A stretch of 64,000 nucleotides of DNA from Bin5 sp965232575 (GCA_965232575.1 CBDDPZ010000007.1:930001-994000); one strand, 5' to 3'; numbered from the stretch's first letter, positions 1-11,510 are shown. The notes: generated from the letters alone by a model not told the origin. Translations and numbers: made by a program.

Positions 1-1513
1 ACCATGAGTGCAGCGATAGCTGCGGACGTGCGAGAGAGCGAGCGCATAATGTTGCGGGGGGCCATACGGGTGAGGATGCCGAAGCGGCGGCTGAGCAGAC
101 GGCGCACTCCGTCCATCAGCAGAAGCGTGAGCGCAGGCGTGACCAATGCCGCTCCCAGGATGACCGTGAACAGGCCGACGAAAGCGACGAAGAGATTCCA
201 CTCGGGAATGAGCAGTGCAGCGCCGAGGAAGCCAAGGAGGATGCCGGCTGCAGTCAGCCGCGACAGGGATCGGCGAGCCTTATGTTCGATGCTGGAGCGC
301 AGGACGGCTCCGGCCGGAGGTACCCTCGTCGCCTCAAGTGCCGGTAGCAGAGCGGCCAGCAGAGCGGTGCCGATCCCGCCAAGGGCGCCTTTAGCCAGTG
401 TCCATATCGGGGTTTCAGCGCTGCGCACGGCTACGACAAAGAAAAGGTCGTTGATGGTCTGGGTGACGGCTTGTACGGCGCCCCGGCCCAGAAGAACGCC
501 CAGTCCTAAACCCAGGCTAGTACCGATGAGGCTGAGAGAGGCCGCTTCGGTCAGTATGATAGTGAACAGCTCGCGTCGGGTCATGCCGAGCGCCCGAAGG
601 ATCCCGAGAACGGGTCGGCGCTGAACGACGCTGAAGGAAACCGTGTTATAGATGAGAAACATGCCGACAACCAGGGCGAGCAGGCTCAGGGCTGTCAGAT
701 TGAGACGGAAGGCGGCAGTCATCTCTTCTACCGTATCGGTACGAGCAGTTGGGCGAACGATACGGGCTCCTGCGGGCAGAAAACCTCTGATCTCTTCCAG
801 ACAGGCCTCGCCTTCAGTTCCGGACGGCAGGATCAGATCAATACGGTCCAGGCGGCCGATTCTCCCCAGTAGCTCCTGTGCCGTGCTGATGTCGACGATG
901 AGCAAGCCATCCAACGCCCGCCGGCTCAACTCGTTCGAAGGGACTAACAACCCGACTATGGTCAAATCTTCCATGCGCGCGCCGATGCGAATGGGGAGTG
1001 ACTGGCCCGGCTGCAGGTTGTAACGGTCGGCCACTGATTGCCCGATCAGAACTGTATTTGGCTCTACGAGAAAGGGAGTGAGATAACTGCCGAAACCGTC
1101 GACAGAGGCGGCGTTGACCGATTGGTCGTTACCTCCCAAATAACTGCGAAAAGGAGGTTCTGCGAAGGGATCAATGCCGAGAAGACGCATCGGCTGGGCA
1201 TCCAATTGTGGAACGCTGACATAGCTTTCGACGACCGGGGCGCTGAGGCGAAAGCCCAGTTCACGCCGCAGGCGGGAGTAGATTACGCCATCGACACCAT
1301 CCGGCCCTCCGACCACTTGGTGCGTGGCGCGGCCGGTGATCTGCTCGGTCCCGAGCGCAAAAGCCCGGTTGGCCGAACCGTTGGCCAGATCGATGGCAAC
1401 GATCATTGCGACACCAATGGCAACGCCGACCACCAGAAAGATCGACTGTAGGGGACGGCGCCAGCTATGTCGCCAGGCCAATCGCAGCAGTGCGCGTCGA
1501 GGAAGAGCAAGTC

Positions 1514-1517
<4 letters not shown>
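1..1517 (-). CDS. ABC transporter permease, FtsX/MacB family (partial, C-terminus beyond window)
   Basis: The minus strand translates without a stop from an ATG at 1517 to the left edge, about 505 residues, so the gene is cut by the window. The protein starts with a basic segment and a membrane helix (about residues 24-42). A roughly 200-residue extracytoplasmic MacB-PCD-like domain follows, then a cluster of helices with the FtsX-type motif ILRALGMTRRE near residue 310. After the helix block the pattern appears to begin again, suggesting a long two-repeat permease. The start codon overlaps the stop of the upstream ATPase gene (ATGA), so the two are translationally coupled. This is the membrane half of an exporter or lipoprotein-release type ABC system. 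The substrate cannot be told from sequence. The six plus-strand open frames over this stretch are shadows. Confidence 0.85.
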
Positions 1518-2326
<809 letters not shown>

Positions 2327-2588
2327 CGCCAAATCACATAGTGGACTAAGATTGTCACCGTCGAAATCTCCGTCAATCTCATTCTATCAGTGTAGAGTTG
2401 AGGCGCAGAAAATGTCTGTGACGAAGATGCCAGAGTTGGCGCTTGTCCTTACGCGCCCCTATGAGCAGTGCGTACCAGCATTCATTGTTTGGATTCTCAC
2501 CTGCCCGATGTTAGCCTTCACTGGTGGAATTGGATTACGAGGCTTGTCGCAATGGTAGCGGTCCCCAAGCAAGATGGAGAGGATAGGA

Positions 2589-3821
2589 ATGAAGAGAGAC
2601 TTGGATCGATTGATGGCGGAACGTAACCTGGACGGTTTTCTGGTGCTGGGGGAAGGGCATGGCCCGGTTATGAGATACCTGACCAGTGGTGGGTACTTCG
2701 AGGGGGCGTTGTTGCTGAAACCCCGCGGAGAAGAATTGACACTGGTCCACGGCATGATGGAACGGGATACGGCAGCAGCCACCGGCCTGCGCACGATCAA
2801 TCGGGAAGAGCATTTCAACGGGTACGAGTTGCTAAAAGAGTTTAACGGCGACCGTCTGGCCGCGGGAGCAGCCTACATCGCCCGCGCAATGGAGATGGTC
2901 GGGCTGCGCGGGCGAGTCGGAGTTTACGGTTTGCAAGACGCCGGCGCGTCGCTGGCACTGATGGCCAAGGTGAAGGAGCAGATCGAGGGCATAGAAATCG
3001 TAGGCGAGTACGGGGAGACTCTCTTCAGCCAGGCTTTCGTCACTAAGGACGACGCTGAGCTTGAAATCTTGAAGCGCGCTGGACGGCTAACCTGTTCGGT
3101 GGTGGGTGAAGTGCAAGCGTTCATCCAGGGGCACACAGTGGGCCGGGACGAGACTCTGCTGAAGGCAGACGGGGACCCGTTGACTATCGGCGACGTAAAG
3201 GCCTACATGCGCGGCCGGCTGCACGCCAGCGGGCTGAAGGAAGACCACGGCACCATCTTCTCGCAGGGTCGGGATGCCGGCGTGCCCCATAACGACGGTG
3301 ATCCGGCTATGCCGCTGCAACTGGGCCGCTCCATTATTTTCGACATTTTTCCGACAACGGAAGAAGGCTACTTCCACGACATGACCCGCACTTGGTGTCT
3401 TGGCTATGCAACCGACGAAGTTCAGGAAGCCTATGACCAGACAAAAGAAATCTTCGACCGCGTTATGGCGGAGTTGGAGTTGGGCCGGCCGACGCGGGAC
3501 TATCAGTCCATGACCTGTGACTACTACGAGAGCAAGGGACACAAGACAGTCCGCAGCCATCCTGGCACCGAGGAAGGTTATGTTCACGGCCTCGGTCACG
3601 GCATCGGCTTGGAGATTCATGAAGGGCCGCGCTTCAGCCACGGCCAGGGCGAAAATACAGTCCTGCTCCCTGGACACGTGGTGACCATTGAGCCGGGGCT
3701 GTACTATCCCAGTCGCGGATTCGGCGTGCGCGTCGAGGACGCAGTCGCCTACAATGAAGCGGGCGAACTCATCTGGTTAACCGACTATCCCTACGATCTG
3801 GTCGTTCCCATGGAGGGATAG
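2589..3821 (+). CDS. M24 family metallopeptidase (Xaa-Pro aminopeptidase/prolidase-like)
   Basis: A cytosolic M24B-type dinuclear metal peptidase that would cleave Xaa-Pro bonds or a related amide. An ATG at 2574 is in frame, but 2589 has the better ribosome site (AGAGGATAGGA just upstream), giving about 410 residues. Numbered from 2574, the creatinase-like N-domain covers about 1-155 and the pita-bread catalytic domain about 160-405. The five metal ligands are visible: D257 (IFDIFP), D269 (FHDMTRTW), H342 (HGLGHG), E373 (TIEPGLYY) and E388 (RVEDAV), with the proton-shuttle H349. The gene is monocistronic, divergent from the ABC operon and convergent with the S41 peptidase, with a strong shared terminator downstream. 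The exact substrate is not resolvable. Confidence 0.88.
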   Translation: MKRDLDRLMAERNLDGFLVLGEGHGPVMRYLTSGGYFEGALLLKPRGEELTLVHGMMERDTAAATGLRTINREEHFNGYELLKEFNGDRLAAGAAYIARAMEMVGLRGRVGVYGLQDAGASLALMAKVKEQIEGIEIVGEYGETLFSQAFVTKDDAELEILKRAGRLTCSVVGEVQAFIQGHTVGRDETLLKADGDPLTIGDVKAYMRGRLHASGLKEDHGTIFSQGRDAGVPHNDGDPAMPLQLGRSIIFDIFPTTEEGYFHDMTRTWCLGYATDEVQEAYDQTKEIFDRVMAELELGRPTRDYQSMTCDYYESKGHKTVRSHPGTEEGYVHGLGHGIGLEIHEGPRFSHGQGENTVLLPGHVVTIEPGLYYPSRGFGVRVEDAVAYNEAGELIWLTDYPYDLVVPMEG

Positions 3822-3830
3822 CGAGGAAAG

Positions 3831-3863
3831 AAAGAGAGAGGGGTACAGATCCCCTCTCTCTTT
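3831..3863. terminator. Bidirectional intrinsic terminator
   Basis: Perfect 13-bp inverted repeat, AAAGAGAGAGGGG (3831-3843) with CCCCTCTCTCTTT (3851-3863) and a 7-nt loop. It lies between two convergent genes and is T-rich on either strand, so it probably ends both transcripts. Confidence 0.85.
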
Positions 3864-3889
3864 AACCCTTGTTTCTCACTCTTAGTCGT

Positions 3890-6280
3890 TTAACCGTCGT
3901 CGGACTCGGTCTCCTCCTCCGACACGTCAACCACTTCCAGCGTGTACGTCCCCTCTTCATCGCCCACCGCGGAGCTGACTTCGACGATCAACTGCAGATC
4001 GCTGGGAACCTCCAATTCCTCCAGCGCGGCGTCAGTATCATATGAATCGTCATCGGTCATAATCGGTGAATCGCCGTCGAGATAGAGGGCCAGGTAGGTA
4101 TCGAAATCCTCGCTGCGGGCGAAAATGCTGATTACGTCACCCTCAGAGAGCGGGAGCGTGTACTGCACAACCGTACGGGTTGTAAGCGTTCCCGTAACGA
4201 CATCTCCCACCGCGATCTCGCCGCCATCGATGGTTTCGACGGCCAACAACGAGTCGAGGTATGCAACGGCGGCATCGAGTAAAACGTCTTCATCCTCATC
4301 CGCCAGCAAAGTCTCTACTGTAACCGGCACTGGTACAGTAGGTACCACGCCTATCCCTTCAATGTGGATTTCGCCGTCGGCATCAACGGCTCGCCCGATG
4401 GTAAACGTGAAGTATTCATCGTCGGGCATTTTGATGCTCTTGATGCTTCCACCCAGCCCTCCAGTGGGGTAGTGGCCGACTATGGCGGCGCGGTCATCAA
4501 TGGTCATATCGTAGGAGAAGAACTCGCAGGCGCTCAGGCAGAACGGGCCGACAATGACAGCGACTTCACCGTCGTAACGCAGGTCTTCGGCCGGTAGGTA
4601 GTAACGGTCTTCCCCGTCCGGGTCGAAGTAGAATTCGCCGCGATCCTCATCGTAGTACCCGGCATTGCCAAGGACATGCGGCTCGTGGAAGAAGTAGGCG
4701 GCCATCTGATCGGCGAGGAAGCCGCTGCCGCCGCCATTTTGGCGCATGTCAATGATGAGGCCGTTGACAGCGTAACGGTTCAGAGTGCGGATCATTCGCT
4801 CCCACAGTTGAACTGTCAACACGCTGTTGTCGGAAAAGCTATCGATCTTCACATAACCGTAGTCGTTTTCGCCGTATTCGTCCGCTTCCAGCAACTTATA
4901 GTCTACGGGGATTTCGAACCCGGTCGTTCCTCTTGCAAAAGAAGAAAAGCTGAAGCTGTCGTATTCGCTGATGACCTTCATCGTTTCCGTCACTTCCTCG
5001 CCTTCAGCGTCTTTCCAGGTCAGTTCTACCTCCGTCTCGATCGGGAAGCGAACGGCATAGCGCATCTGCTGTAAGCGCTTGAAGTGATCTGTGCTGAAGG
5101 GCGCGGAGTGAGCTATGGTGTCGCTGATAACATCGGCGATGGGAACCCTGTCGATTGAGACAATCTCGGTTCCGAGCGTGATCCCCGCTGCCTCTGCCGG
5201 GCTGCCTTCAGTGACGAAGTTGACGATCACTGGGCCTTCCTTGGTCTCTCGAATCGCAATGCCCAGGCCACCCGCAATGTCCTGCTGGAAATCTTCGCGT
5301 ATGAAGGAGCCGCTAACATGACCGTCGGGTATCGACCAACCAAAGTCGCGCAGGGCTCGCTGGTAGTCTCGAGAATCCTCATCGGCGGCGGCGGCCTCAA
5401 AGCGAGGCAGGAATTCCGTCCTCTTCGCCTCCCAGTCAATTCCTTTGTACTCCGTAAATGCATACTCCTTCTTCAGCAGATCGATCAGTGAGTTGAAGGC
5501 GTCGGGATAGGACTGCTCGGAGTAGTCGACGAGCGCGATGCCCTCTGGTTCGATAAGATCGACAACTGGGTTACGTGAGCGGTCGAAGCTGAATGGATCG
5601 GCGTCCATATTTACAATCGTATACCCTTGAGGCAGGGTCACGATCGGGTCATCATCTGTAAACAGCAGCCCGTCTTCGCCGAAGCCGGAGGGAAAGCCCT
5701 GCTGATCATCGGGCGCGTAGACGAGGAAGACGCCACCCACTATTTCCCGTTCCGTTTCGATTTCGTCGCTGATGCGAGTCGAGGCGTAGGCCGTTGACCA
5801 GCCACCGCCGTAGAGATCCCTCTCCTCCAGGAAGGGGTCGCCAAATGTATTGTCCCAGTAAGCTATGGCGAAAACCTGCACGCCCTGGTCTTCTGAACTG
5901 TCATTGTCGACATCGCGGTAGCTGCCCTGTGGTTCAATGGGGAGGGCAAGCGAATACTGAAACGGGGATGTAAAGAAATCTGAAGTTATCTGGCCGATAG
6001 TCTGGGAAGCGACCGGCATAAGAAAGTGCTCATCGCGGTCGACGAACCCGGCCTGATCTTCAAGGATCACCAGCGGTTGCGCAACGCCAATTGTGAAATA
6101 AGGCGCGGTATAGTTGACACTTCCTGAAATTCTGACTGCACCGCCCTCGTCATTAACAATCTGGGCAGCTGGGGGCATTTCACTATCTTCCTGCGCGAGA
6201 ACAACGGTACCTGACAACGATCCCAGAATCAGCGCCACTGCAAGTAGTACGTAAATCCCTCTGGTCAAACGTGGTTTCAT
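3890..6280 (-). CDS. Secreted S41 family peptidase with PDZ and C-terminal PPC-like domain
   Basis: A longer frame opens at 6340, but the true start is the ATG at 6280, preceded by AAGGAGG at good spacing, giving 796 residues. Residues 1-30 form a signal peptide (basic MKPR, then a hydrophobic core). Domains in order: an unassigned extracellular region (about 35-250), a helical S41 N-domain, a PDZ domain (about 335-400, GGLGIAIR to GTEIVSIDRVP), the S41 core (about 475-660) with the substrate-strand motif IIDMRQNGGGSG and putative nucleophile serine in CLSACE (about S583), and a beta-rich pre-peptidase C-terminal-like domain (about 690-790). The tail is very acidic. It should act outside the membrane as a tail-specific-like protease. 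The usual lysine of the Ser-Lys dyad is not obvious, so it may use a tricorn-like triad. Confidence 0.88.
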   Translation of the reverse strand: MKPRLTRGIYVLLAVALILGSLSGTVVLAQEDSEMPPAAQIVNDEGGAVRISGSVNYTAPYFTIGVAQPLVILEDQAGFVDRDEHFLMPVASQTIGQITSDFFTSPFQYSLALPIEPQGSYRDVDNDSSEDQGVQVFAIAYWDNTFGDPFLEERDLYGGGWSTAYASTRISDEIETEREIVGGVFLVYAPDDQQGFPSGFGEDGLLFTDDDPIVTLPQGYTIVNMDADPFSFDRSRNPVVDLIEPEGIALVDYSEQSYPDAFNSLIDLLKKEYAFTEYKGIDWEAKRTEFLPRFEAAAADEDSRDYQRALRDFGWSIPDGHVSGSFIREDFQQDIAGGLGIAIRETKEGPVIVNFVTEGSPAEAAGITLGTEIVSIDRVPIADVISDTIAHSAPFSTDHFKRLQQMRYAVRFPIETEVELTWKDAEGEEVTETMKVISEYDSFSFSSFARGTTGFEIPVDYKLLEADEYGENDYGYVKIDSFSDNSVLTVQLWERMIRTLNRYAVNGLIIDMRQNGGGSGFLADQMAAYFFHEPHVLGNAGYYDEDRGEFYFDPDGEDRYYLPAEDLRYDGEVAVIVGPFCLSACEFFSYDMTIDDRAAIVGHYPTGGLGGSIKSIKMPDDEYFTFTIGRAVDADGEIHIEGIGVVPTVPVPVTVETLLADEDEDVLLDAAVAYLDSLLAVETIDGGEIAVGDVVTGTLTTRTVVQYTLPLSEGDVISIFARSEDFDTYLALYLDGDSPIMTDDDSYDTDAALEELEVPSDLQLIVEVSSAVGDEEGTYTLEVVDVSEEETESDDG

Positions 6281-6352
6281 AACTTCCTCCTTACGACTAA
6301 TTTTTTGTCCCGACAACAGAGTTAGGCGGCTGACGCCCAAAAAGTGACCAGT

Positions 6353-7321
6353 TCAGGTCAGCCGACCCCTCTCAAAATCAATCATATCATCCAGGATTTC
6401 CGGCAACAAATGGGTAGGCTTCCATCCGATTTCGTCGGCGATCTTCGAAATTTCCGGTACGCGCCGACGCAAATCCTCGAATCCTGCCGAATAGGCCTGG
6501 TCGTAGGGAAGAAAGTGGATGGACGATGTAGAATCGGCGCGTTCCACTATCTGTTCGGCCAGTTCGCGGATGGTCACCTCCTGGTTGCTTCCAATGTTGT
6601 AGATCTGTCCACTGGCTGTCGCCCGGCCCAGCAATCCAACCATCGCCTGCACGACGTCAGTTACATGACAGAAGCAGCGGGTCTGCAAGCCGTCGCCGTA
6701 GACGATCAGAGGCTGGCCCCGCAGGGCTTGCCTGACGAACCTGGGCAGGACCATACCGAAGCGGCCGGTCTGTCGCCGGCCGACAACATTGAACAGCCGC
6801 ACGATTGTGAGCGGCAGTCCGAACTCCTGGTGGGCGGCGAGAGCGAGGAATTCGTCGAGCAATTTGGTGGCAGCGTAGACCCACCGCGTGCGGTTGGGGG
6901 GACCAAGGATCAGGTCGTCGTTCTCTGAAAAGGGCAGAGCTTCACTCTTGCCATAGACTTCACTGGTGCTGGCTATCAGAGTATGGCAGCCGTAGCGCCG
7001 GGCAGCGGCCAGCAGCGCGTGGGTGCCGAGGACATTGGTCTCAATTGTTTGGGTGGGGTGTTCCAGAATCAGTTGCACGCCGACAGCGGCCGCTAAATGC
7101 ACAATTGCGTCTGCGCGACTGGCAAGTTCGTCCAGCGTAGCGCTGTCGTCAAGTGCGGCTTGGGCAAAATAGAAGTGAGAATGCCCCTGCAAACCTCGGA
7201 TGTTCTCGGCCGATCCTGTGCTGAGATTGTCAAGAACGGAGACTGAGTCGCCGCGCTCAAGTAAGGTTTGGGCGAGGTGGCTGCCGATGAATCCGGCGCC
7301 ACCGGTGATCAGGACGTGCAT
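6353..7321 (-). CDS. NAD-dependent epimerase/dehydratase (UDP-sugar type, extended SDR)
   Basis: An extended short-chain dehydrogenase of 322 residues acting on nucleotide sugars. The Rossmann motif GGAGFIG is at residues 7-13, an acidic D31 follows beta-2 (NAD preference), and the catalytic set is serine/threonine at 118-120 (STSEVYG) with Y149 and K153 (YAATK). The motif RLFNVVGRRQTG and the GDGLQTRCFCHVTDVV stretch resemble UDP-glucose 4-epimerases and UDP-glucuronate decarboxylases. It probably supplies a precursor for cell-surface polysaccharide, in line with the O-antigen-ligase-like gene about 5 kb away. It is downstream of purH on the same strand, with a hairpin between them, and is followed at once by the S41 gene. 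Confidence 0.85.
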   Translation of the reverse strand: MHVLITGGAGFIGSHLAQTLLERGDSVSVLDNLSTGSAENIRGLQGHSHFYFAQAALDDSATLDELASRADAIVHLAAAVGVQLILEHPTQTIETNVLGTHALLAAARRYGCHTLIASTSEVYGKSEALPFSENDDLILGPPNRTRWVYAATKLLDEFLALAAHQEFGLPLTIVRLFNVVGRRQTGRFGMVLPRFVRQALRGQPLIVYGDGLQTRCFCHVTDVVQAMVGLLGRATASGQIYNIGSNQEVTIRELAEQIVERADSTSSIHFLPYDQAYSAGFEDLRRRVPEISKIADEIGWKPTHLLPEILDDMIDFERGRLT

Positions 7322-7360
7322 AGCATCTCGAAACCGCGCAGGTTCTCACAATAGGTCGGC

Positions 7361-7392
7361 GGTTGGCGGAGGCAACTCATAAGCCGCCAACC
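7361..7392 (-). terminator. Hairpin downstream of purH
   Basis: GGTTGGCGG (7361-7369) pairs perfectly with CCGCCAACC (7384-7392) around a 14-nt loop, in the 97-bp gap between purH and the epimerase gene. No strong T-run follows, so it may be an RNA-processing or partial terminator site. Confidence 0.45.
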
Positions 7393-7418
7393 CCTGATTA
7401 TGACCCACTGCTGTTGCT

Positions 7419-8966
7419 CTAGTGCCGAAAGTGCCGCGTACCGGTGAAGGCCATCACCAGGCCCAGACGGTCGCAACACGCGATTACTTCCTCATCACGG
7501 ATAGAGCCTCCGGGCTGTACGACAGCGGCAACGCCGTGTGCAGCCGCGGCTTCAATTCCGTCGGCAAAGGGAAAGAAGGCGTCCGACGCCATGACCGCGC
7601 CGCGTGCTCTTTCCCCCGCCTTGTGACCGGCGAGCATGACCGAATCCACTCGACTCATCTGGCCGGCGCCCACGCCAACAGTGGCACGATTCTTGACATA
7701 TACGATGGCGTTGCTCTTGACATGACGGCAGACGCGCCAGGCAAAGGCAAGGTCGGCCAGTTGCGATGCATCGGGACGGCTTTGGGTAACGACACGCCAG
7801 TTAGCCGGATCGAGGTCTTGTTGGCTGTTGTCCGCTTCCTGTACCAAGGCCCCTCCGTAGACAGTGCGGATATTGAGCGAGTGGGGGGCAGTACCGCGGG
7901 AGCGCAGTATTCGCAGATTTTTCTTGCGCTGGAGCAAGGCAAGAGCGTCCTCGTCGAAGGCTGGCGCGGCCACGATCTCTACGAATAGTTTTGCCATCCT
8001 CTCGGCGGTCGCCCTGTCGAGCGTCCGGTTGACTGAAATGATGCTGCCGAACGCGCTCACCGGGTCGGATTCGAGGGCTTCGTCATAGGCATTCGCCAAG
8101 GTGTCAGCGGAGGCGAGGCCGCAGGGATTGCCGTGCTTGATAATGGCTACAGTCGGCGCATCGAAATCCTGAGCTGCCTGCCAGCTGCCGTCCAGATCCA
8201 GCCAATTGTTGTAGCTCATCTCCTGGCCGTGGAGTTGCTCAAACGCGAGCGAGGCGTTGCTATGTCGATAGAAAGCGCCTTGCTGGTGAGGGTTTTCGCC
8301 ATAGCGCATCTCTTGCACGCGTTCAAGATTCAGTTGAATCTGCGCGGGCAAATTGTCCATGTCATCCGACTGCGAATGATCCTGCCGCTGCTGCTGTACA
8401 AGGAAGTTGGAGATTGCCGTATCGTAATCTGCCGTGTGGCGAAAAGCCTTCAACGCCAGTGCTTGTCTGGTTTCGGCGTCCAGCGTGCCACCTGCAATGG
8501 CCAGCGCCACTCGTTCATAGTCGGATGGATCGCAAATGACCGTCACGGATTCAAAATTCTTGGCCGCGGCGCGCAAGAGAGCCACGCCGCCAATATCGAT
8601 CTGCTCCACAGCTTCAGCCAGTGTAACGCCCTCCTCGGCAACTGTCTGCTGAAAGGGATAGAGGTTGACAATAACCAGATCAATCGGGAGGAGACCTTGC
8701 TGTTCCAGCTCGGCAAGATGTTCCTGAGTGCGGCGGGCGAGAATGCCGCCGTGAATTGCTGGATGCAGGGTCTTGACACGGCCGTCGAGAAGCTCAGGGA
8801 AGCCGGTAAGGGCCTCAGTGGGCGTGACGGGCAGGCCGGCGTCGGCAAGTTGGGCGGCCGTGCCGTCGCTGGCGACTAACTCGACGCCGGCGTCGTGAAG
8901 CTTCCCTGCAAAGGATGTGAGGCCGGTCTTGTCGGATACGGATATCAGTGCGCGCTGGTTTAGCAT
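7419..8966 (-). CDS. purH: Bifunctional AICAR formyltransferase / IMP cyclohydrolase
   Basis: Catalyses the last two steps of de novo purine synthesis: formylation of AICAR by 10-formyl-THF, then ring closure to IMP. The frame extends to 9062, but the family N-terminus (MLNQRALISVSDKTGL) starts at the ATG at 8966, which has CAGGAG upstream. This gives 515 residues, the normal length. The N-terminal MGS-like cyclohydrolase domain covers about 1-195 (SDKTGL, DGTA, KTLHPAIHGGIL). The C-terminal transformylase domain covers about 200-515 with RYGENPHQ, KHGNPCG, and CRHVKSNAI followed by GAGQMSRVDS. It is preceded by a long structured leader with an intrinsic terminator, so its expression is probably attenuated. 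It appears monocistronic. Confidence 0.96.
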   Translation of the reverse strand: MLNQRALISVSDKTGLTSFAGKLHDAGVELVASDGTAAQLADAGLPVTPTEALTGFPELLDGRVKTLHPAIHGGILARRTQEHLAELEQQGLLPIDLVIVNLYPFQQTVAEEGVTLAEAVEQIDIGGVALLRAAAKNFESVTVICDPSDYERVALAIAGGTLDAETRQALALKAFRHTADYDTAISNFLVQQQRQDHSQSDDMDNLPAQIQLNLERVQEMRYGENPHQQGAFYRHSNASLAFEQLHGQEMSYNNWLDLDGSWQAAQDFDAPTVAIIKHGNPCGLASADTLANAYDEALESDPVSAFGSIISVNRTLDRATAERMAKLFVEIVAAPAFDEDALALLQRKKNLRILRSRGTAPHSLNIRTVYGGALVQEADNSQQDLDPANWRVVTQSRPDASQLADLAFAWRVCRHVKSNAIVYVKNRATVGVGAGQMSRVDSVMLAGHKAGERARGAVMASDAFFPFADGIEAAAAHGVAAVVQPGGSIRDEEVIACCDRLGLVMAFTGTRHFRH

Positions 8967-9187
8967 GGAAACGCTCCTGTATGGACGCAAGGGTTCTGGC
9001 AAACAAAAGAGGCAGTCGGATGAAACCCAACTGCCCCAGCTCAGTCGAGCGCCTGAGCACAAAGGGATACGATTCCCGCTCCTCTCCCTTGTGGTGTCTC
9101 TCCATCCACTTGAAGGGACGGAACAGTTGCCGGTTATCCGGCAATTGGACCCTTCGGTTCGCCAGTCGAGGAGCTCATCCTAGTTCG
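8967..9187 (-). promoter_or_regulatory. Structured 5' leader of purH (candidate attenuator or riboswitch)
   Basis: Read on the minus strand, the approximately 220-nt leader holds five successive hairpins. The first is CCGG-capped (9124-9147) inside an outer GAAGGG/CCCTTC stem (9112-9155). Then come GTGG/CCAC (9091-9109), AAGGGA/TCCCTT (9062-9090), a perfect GCTCAG/CTGAGC stem (9039-9058), and an intrinsic terminator just before the coding region. The 3' arm of hairpin 1 contains CAACTG, complementary to CAGTTG in the 5' arm of the terminator, which would allow alternative folding. The T-box motif and the ZTP-riboswitch consensus were not found. With purH downstream a purine, folate or ZMP-type signal is plausible, but that is inference. 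Confidence 0.55.
9001..9035 (-). terminator. Intrinsic terminator inside the purH leader
   Basis: On the minus strand a 9-bp stem (plus-strand arms 9011-9019 and 9027-9035, one G-U pair, 7-nt loop) is followed by TCTTTTGTTT. It ends about 35 nt before the purH start codon, a position typical of transcription attenuation. Confidence 0.7.
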
Positions 9188-9195
9188 ATTCGGAT

Positions 9196-9223
9196 GGTAT
9201 CACAAGGGAAGGACCCGTGCCAA
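9196..9223 (-). promoter_or_regulatory. Putative purH promoter
   Basis: On the minus strand TTGGCA (9218-9223) is followed after 16 nt by GATACC (9196-9201), a weak -10. Transcription from here would begin near 9187 and give the structured leader. Moderate match only. Confidence 0.35.
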
Positions 9224-9355
9224 AGGCCGCCAACTCCGAATACGGAAGCCGTGACGCGAATTGACTGCAGTTTCCGGGTTGCATTTGAGCTTCGCCTGTA
9301 ACAGTCTCCTTTCTATACCGAAGTGACGAAAAAATGCCCCGATTCAACTGCTGTC

Positions 9356-9364
9356 TGCTATACT
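9356..9364 (+). promoter_or_regulatory. Extended -10 promoter for gnd
   Basis: TGCTATACT gives an extended -10 (TGn plus TATACT at 9359-9364), about 50 nt before the gnd start. The -35 region is poor, as usual for extended -10 promoters. The same TGC-TAnnnT form recurs at other promoters in this window. Confidence 0.5.
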
Positions 9365-9414
9365 GTGCAGGAATTTGAGAAAGAAATATGTGCACTGCCA
9401 TAAGGAGAGAACTG

Positions 9415-10838
<1,424 letters not shown>

Positions 10839-10842
<4 letters not shown>

Positions 10843-11510
10843 GACGGCAGTTGGTTAACCGCTGGCACGCGGCGATCCCATTCATACTCCTGGTGGGTGC
10901 TGTGTGGATCTGGGTGAGCCGCCCGTCCATCGACGAATCGAATTTCGGTACACCGCGGCCTGCCTTGTATCACCCGGCCCCCGATTTCACGCTGCCGCGA
11001 TTCAGTACGACTGGGGCAGAGGGTGATCCTTTCAGCCTTTCAGCGGCGAAAGGGAGGCCAGTTGTCCTGAATTTCTGGGCGACCTGGTGCGGTCCTTGTC
11101 GTCGAGAGTTTCCGGCCTTGCAGGCTGCGGCCGCGCGACACGGAGGTTGCATGGCGAGGGGCGGGATGGATGGAGAGAACCAGCGGAATCGAGGTGACCT
11201 TGGATCAGATTTGGACTGCGTTCTGTTCATTGGCGTGAATCAAGGCGAGAACGCGGACACTGTCGCTCGCTTTCTGAATGAAGTTGGGGGCCTGGACAGG
11301 GTGAATGAGAGTTCGACGACCGGGCAGGCCAACGGCACATCAAAGTTTGAGATTATTCTGGACAGCTCTCTGGAAGTAGGGCAGCGTTACAACGTTCAGG
11401 GGCTGCCACTCACCTATTTTATCGACGCTGAGGGGATCATCCGCGGGGTATGGTCGGGGGAAATGAACAGTGTTATCCTAGCGGAGCGCATCGCTGAAAT
11501 ACTACCATGA
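10839..11510 (+). CDS. TlpA-like membrane-anchored thioredoxin-family protein
   Basis: A redoxin with one N-terminal membrane anchor and an extracytoplasmic thioredoxin fold. The GTG at 10839 overlaps the gnd stop (GTGA) and is the preferred start; a GTG at 10833 is also in frame. The anchor is at about residues 11-27. The redox motif WCGPC lies in FWATWCGPCRRE, with the cysteines near 84 and 87. The cis-proline loop is in VQGLPLTYFID. Compared with TlpA/ResA proteins it carries a polar, glycine-rich insert of about 24 residues with two extra cysteines after the first helix, and a second Ser/Thr/Gly-rich insert of about 15 residues before the FEIILDSS strand. It could reduce or exchange disulfides during cytochrome maturation or redox stress. 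It lies between gnd and a kinase-like gene. Confidence 0.82.

Noticed and set aside
3087..3677. 196-residue minus-strand frame over the M24 peptidase
   Set aside because: Antisense shadow; the peptidase has all metal ligands in the plus frame.
7422..8879. Long plus-strand open frames (7422-7988 and 8133-8879) antisense to purH
   Set aside because: They lie entirely over the well-conserved purH gene on the other strand and show no protein family pattern.
9011..9187. T-box riboswitch in the purH leader
   Set aside because: AAGGG...TCCCTT stems resemble an antiterminator, but the UGGN-containing T-box core and ACCGCG are missing, and purH is not an amino-acid gene.
8967..9187. ZTP (pfl) riboswitch in the purH leader
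   Set aside because: Attractive because of purH, but the conserved GGGUCGUGAC-like and CCGCCUGGGC elements were not found.
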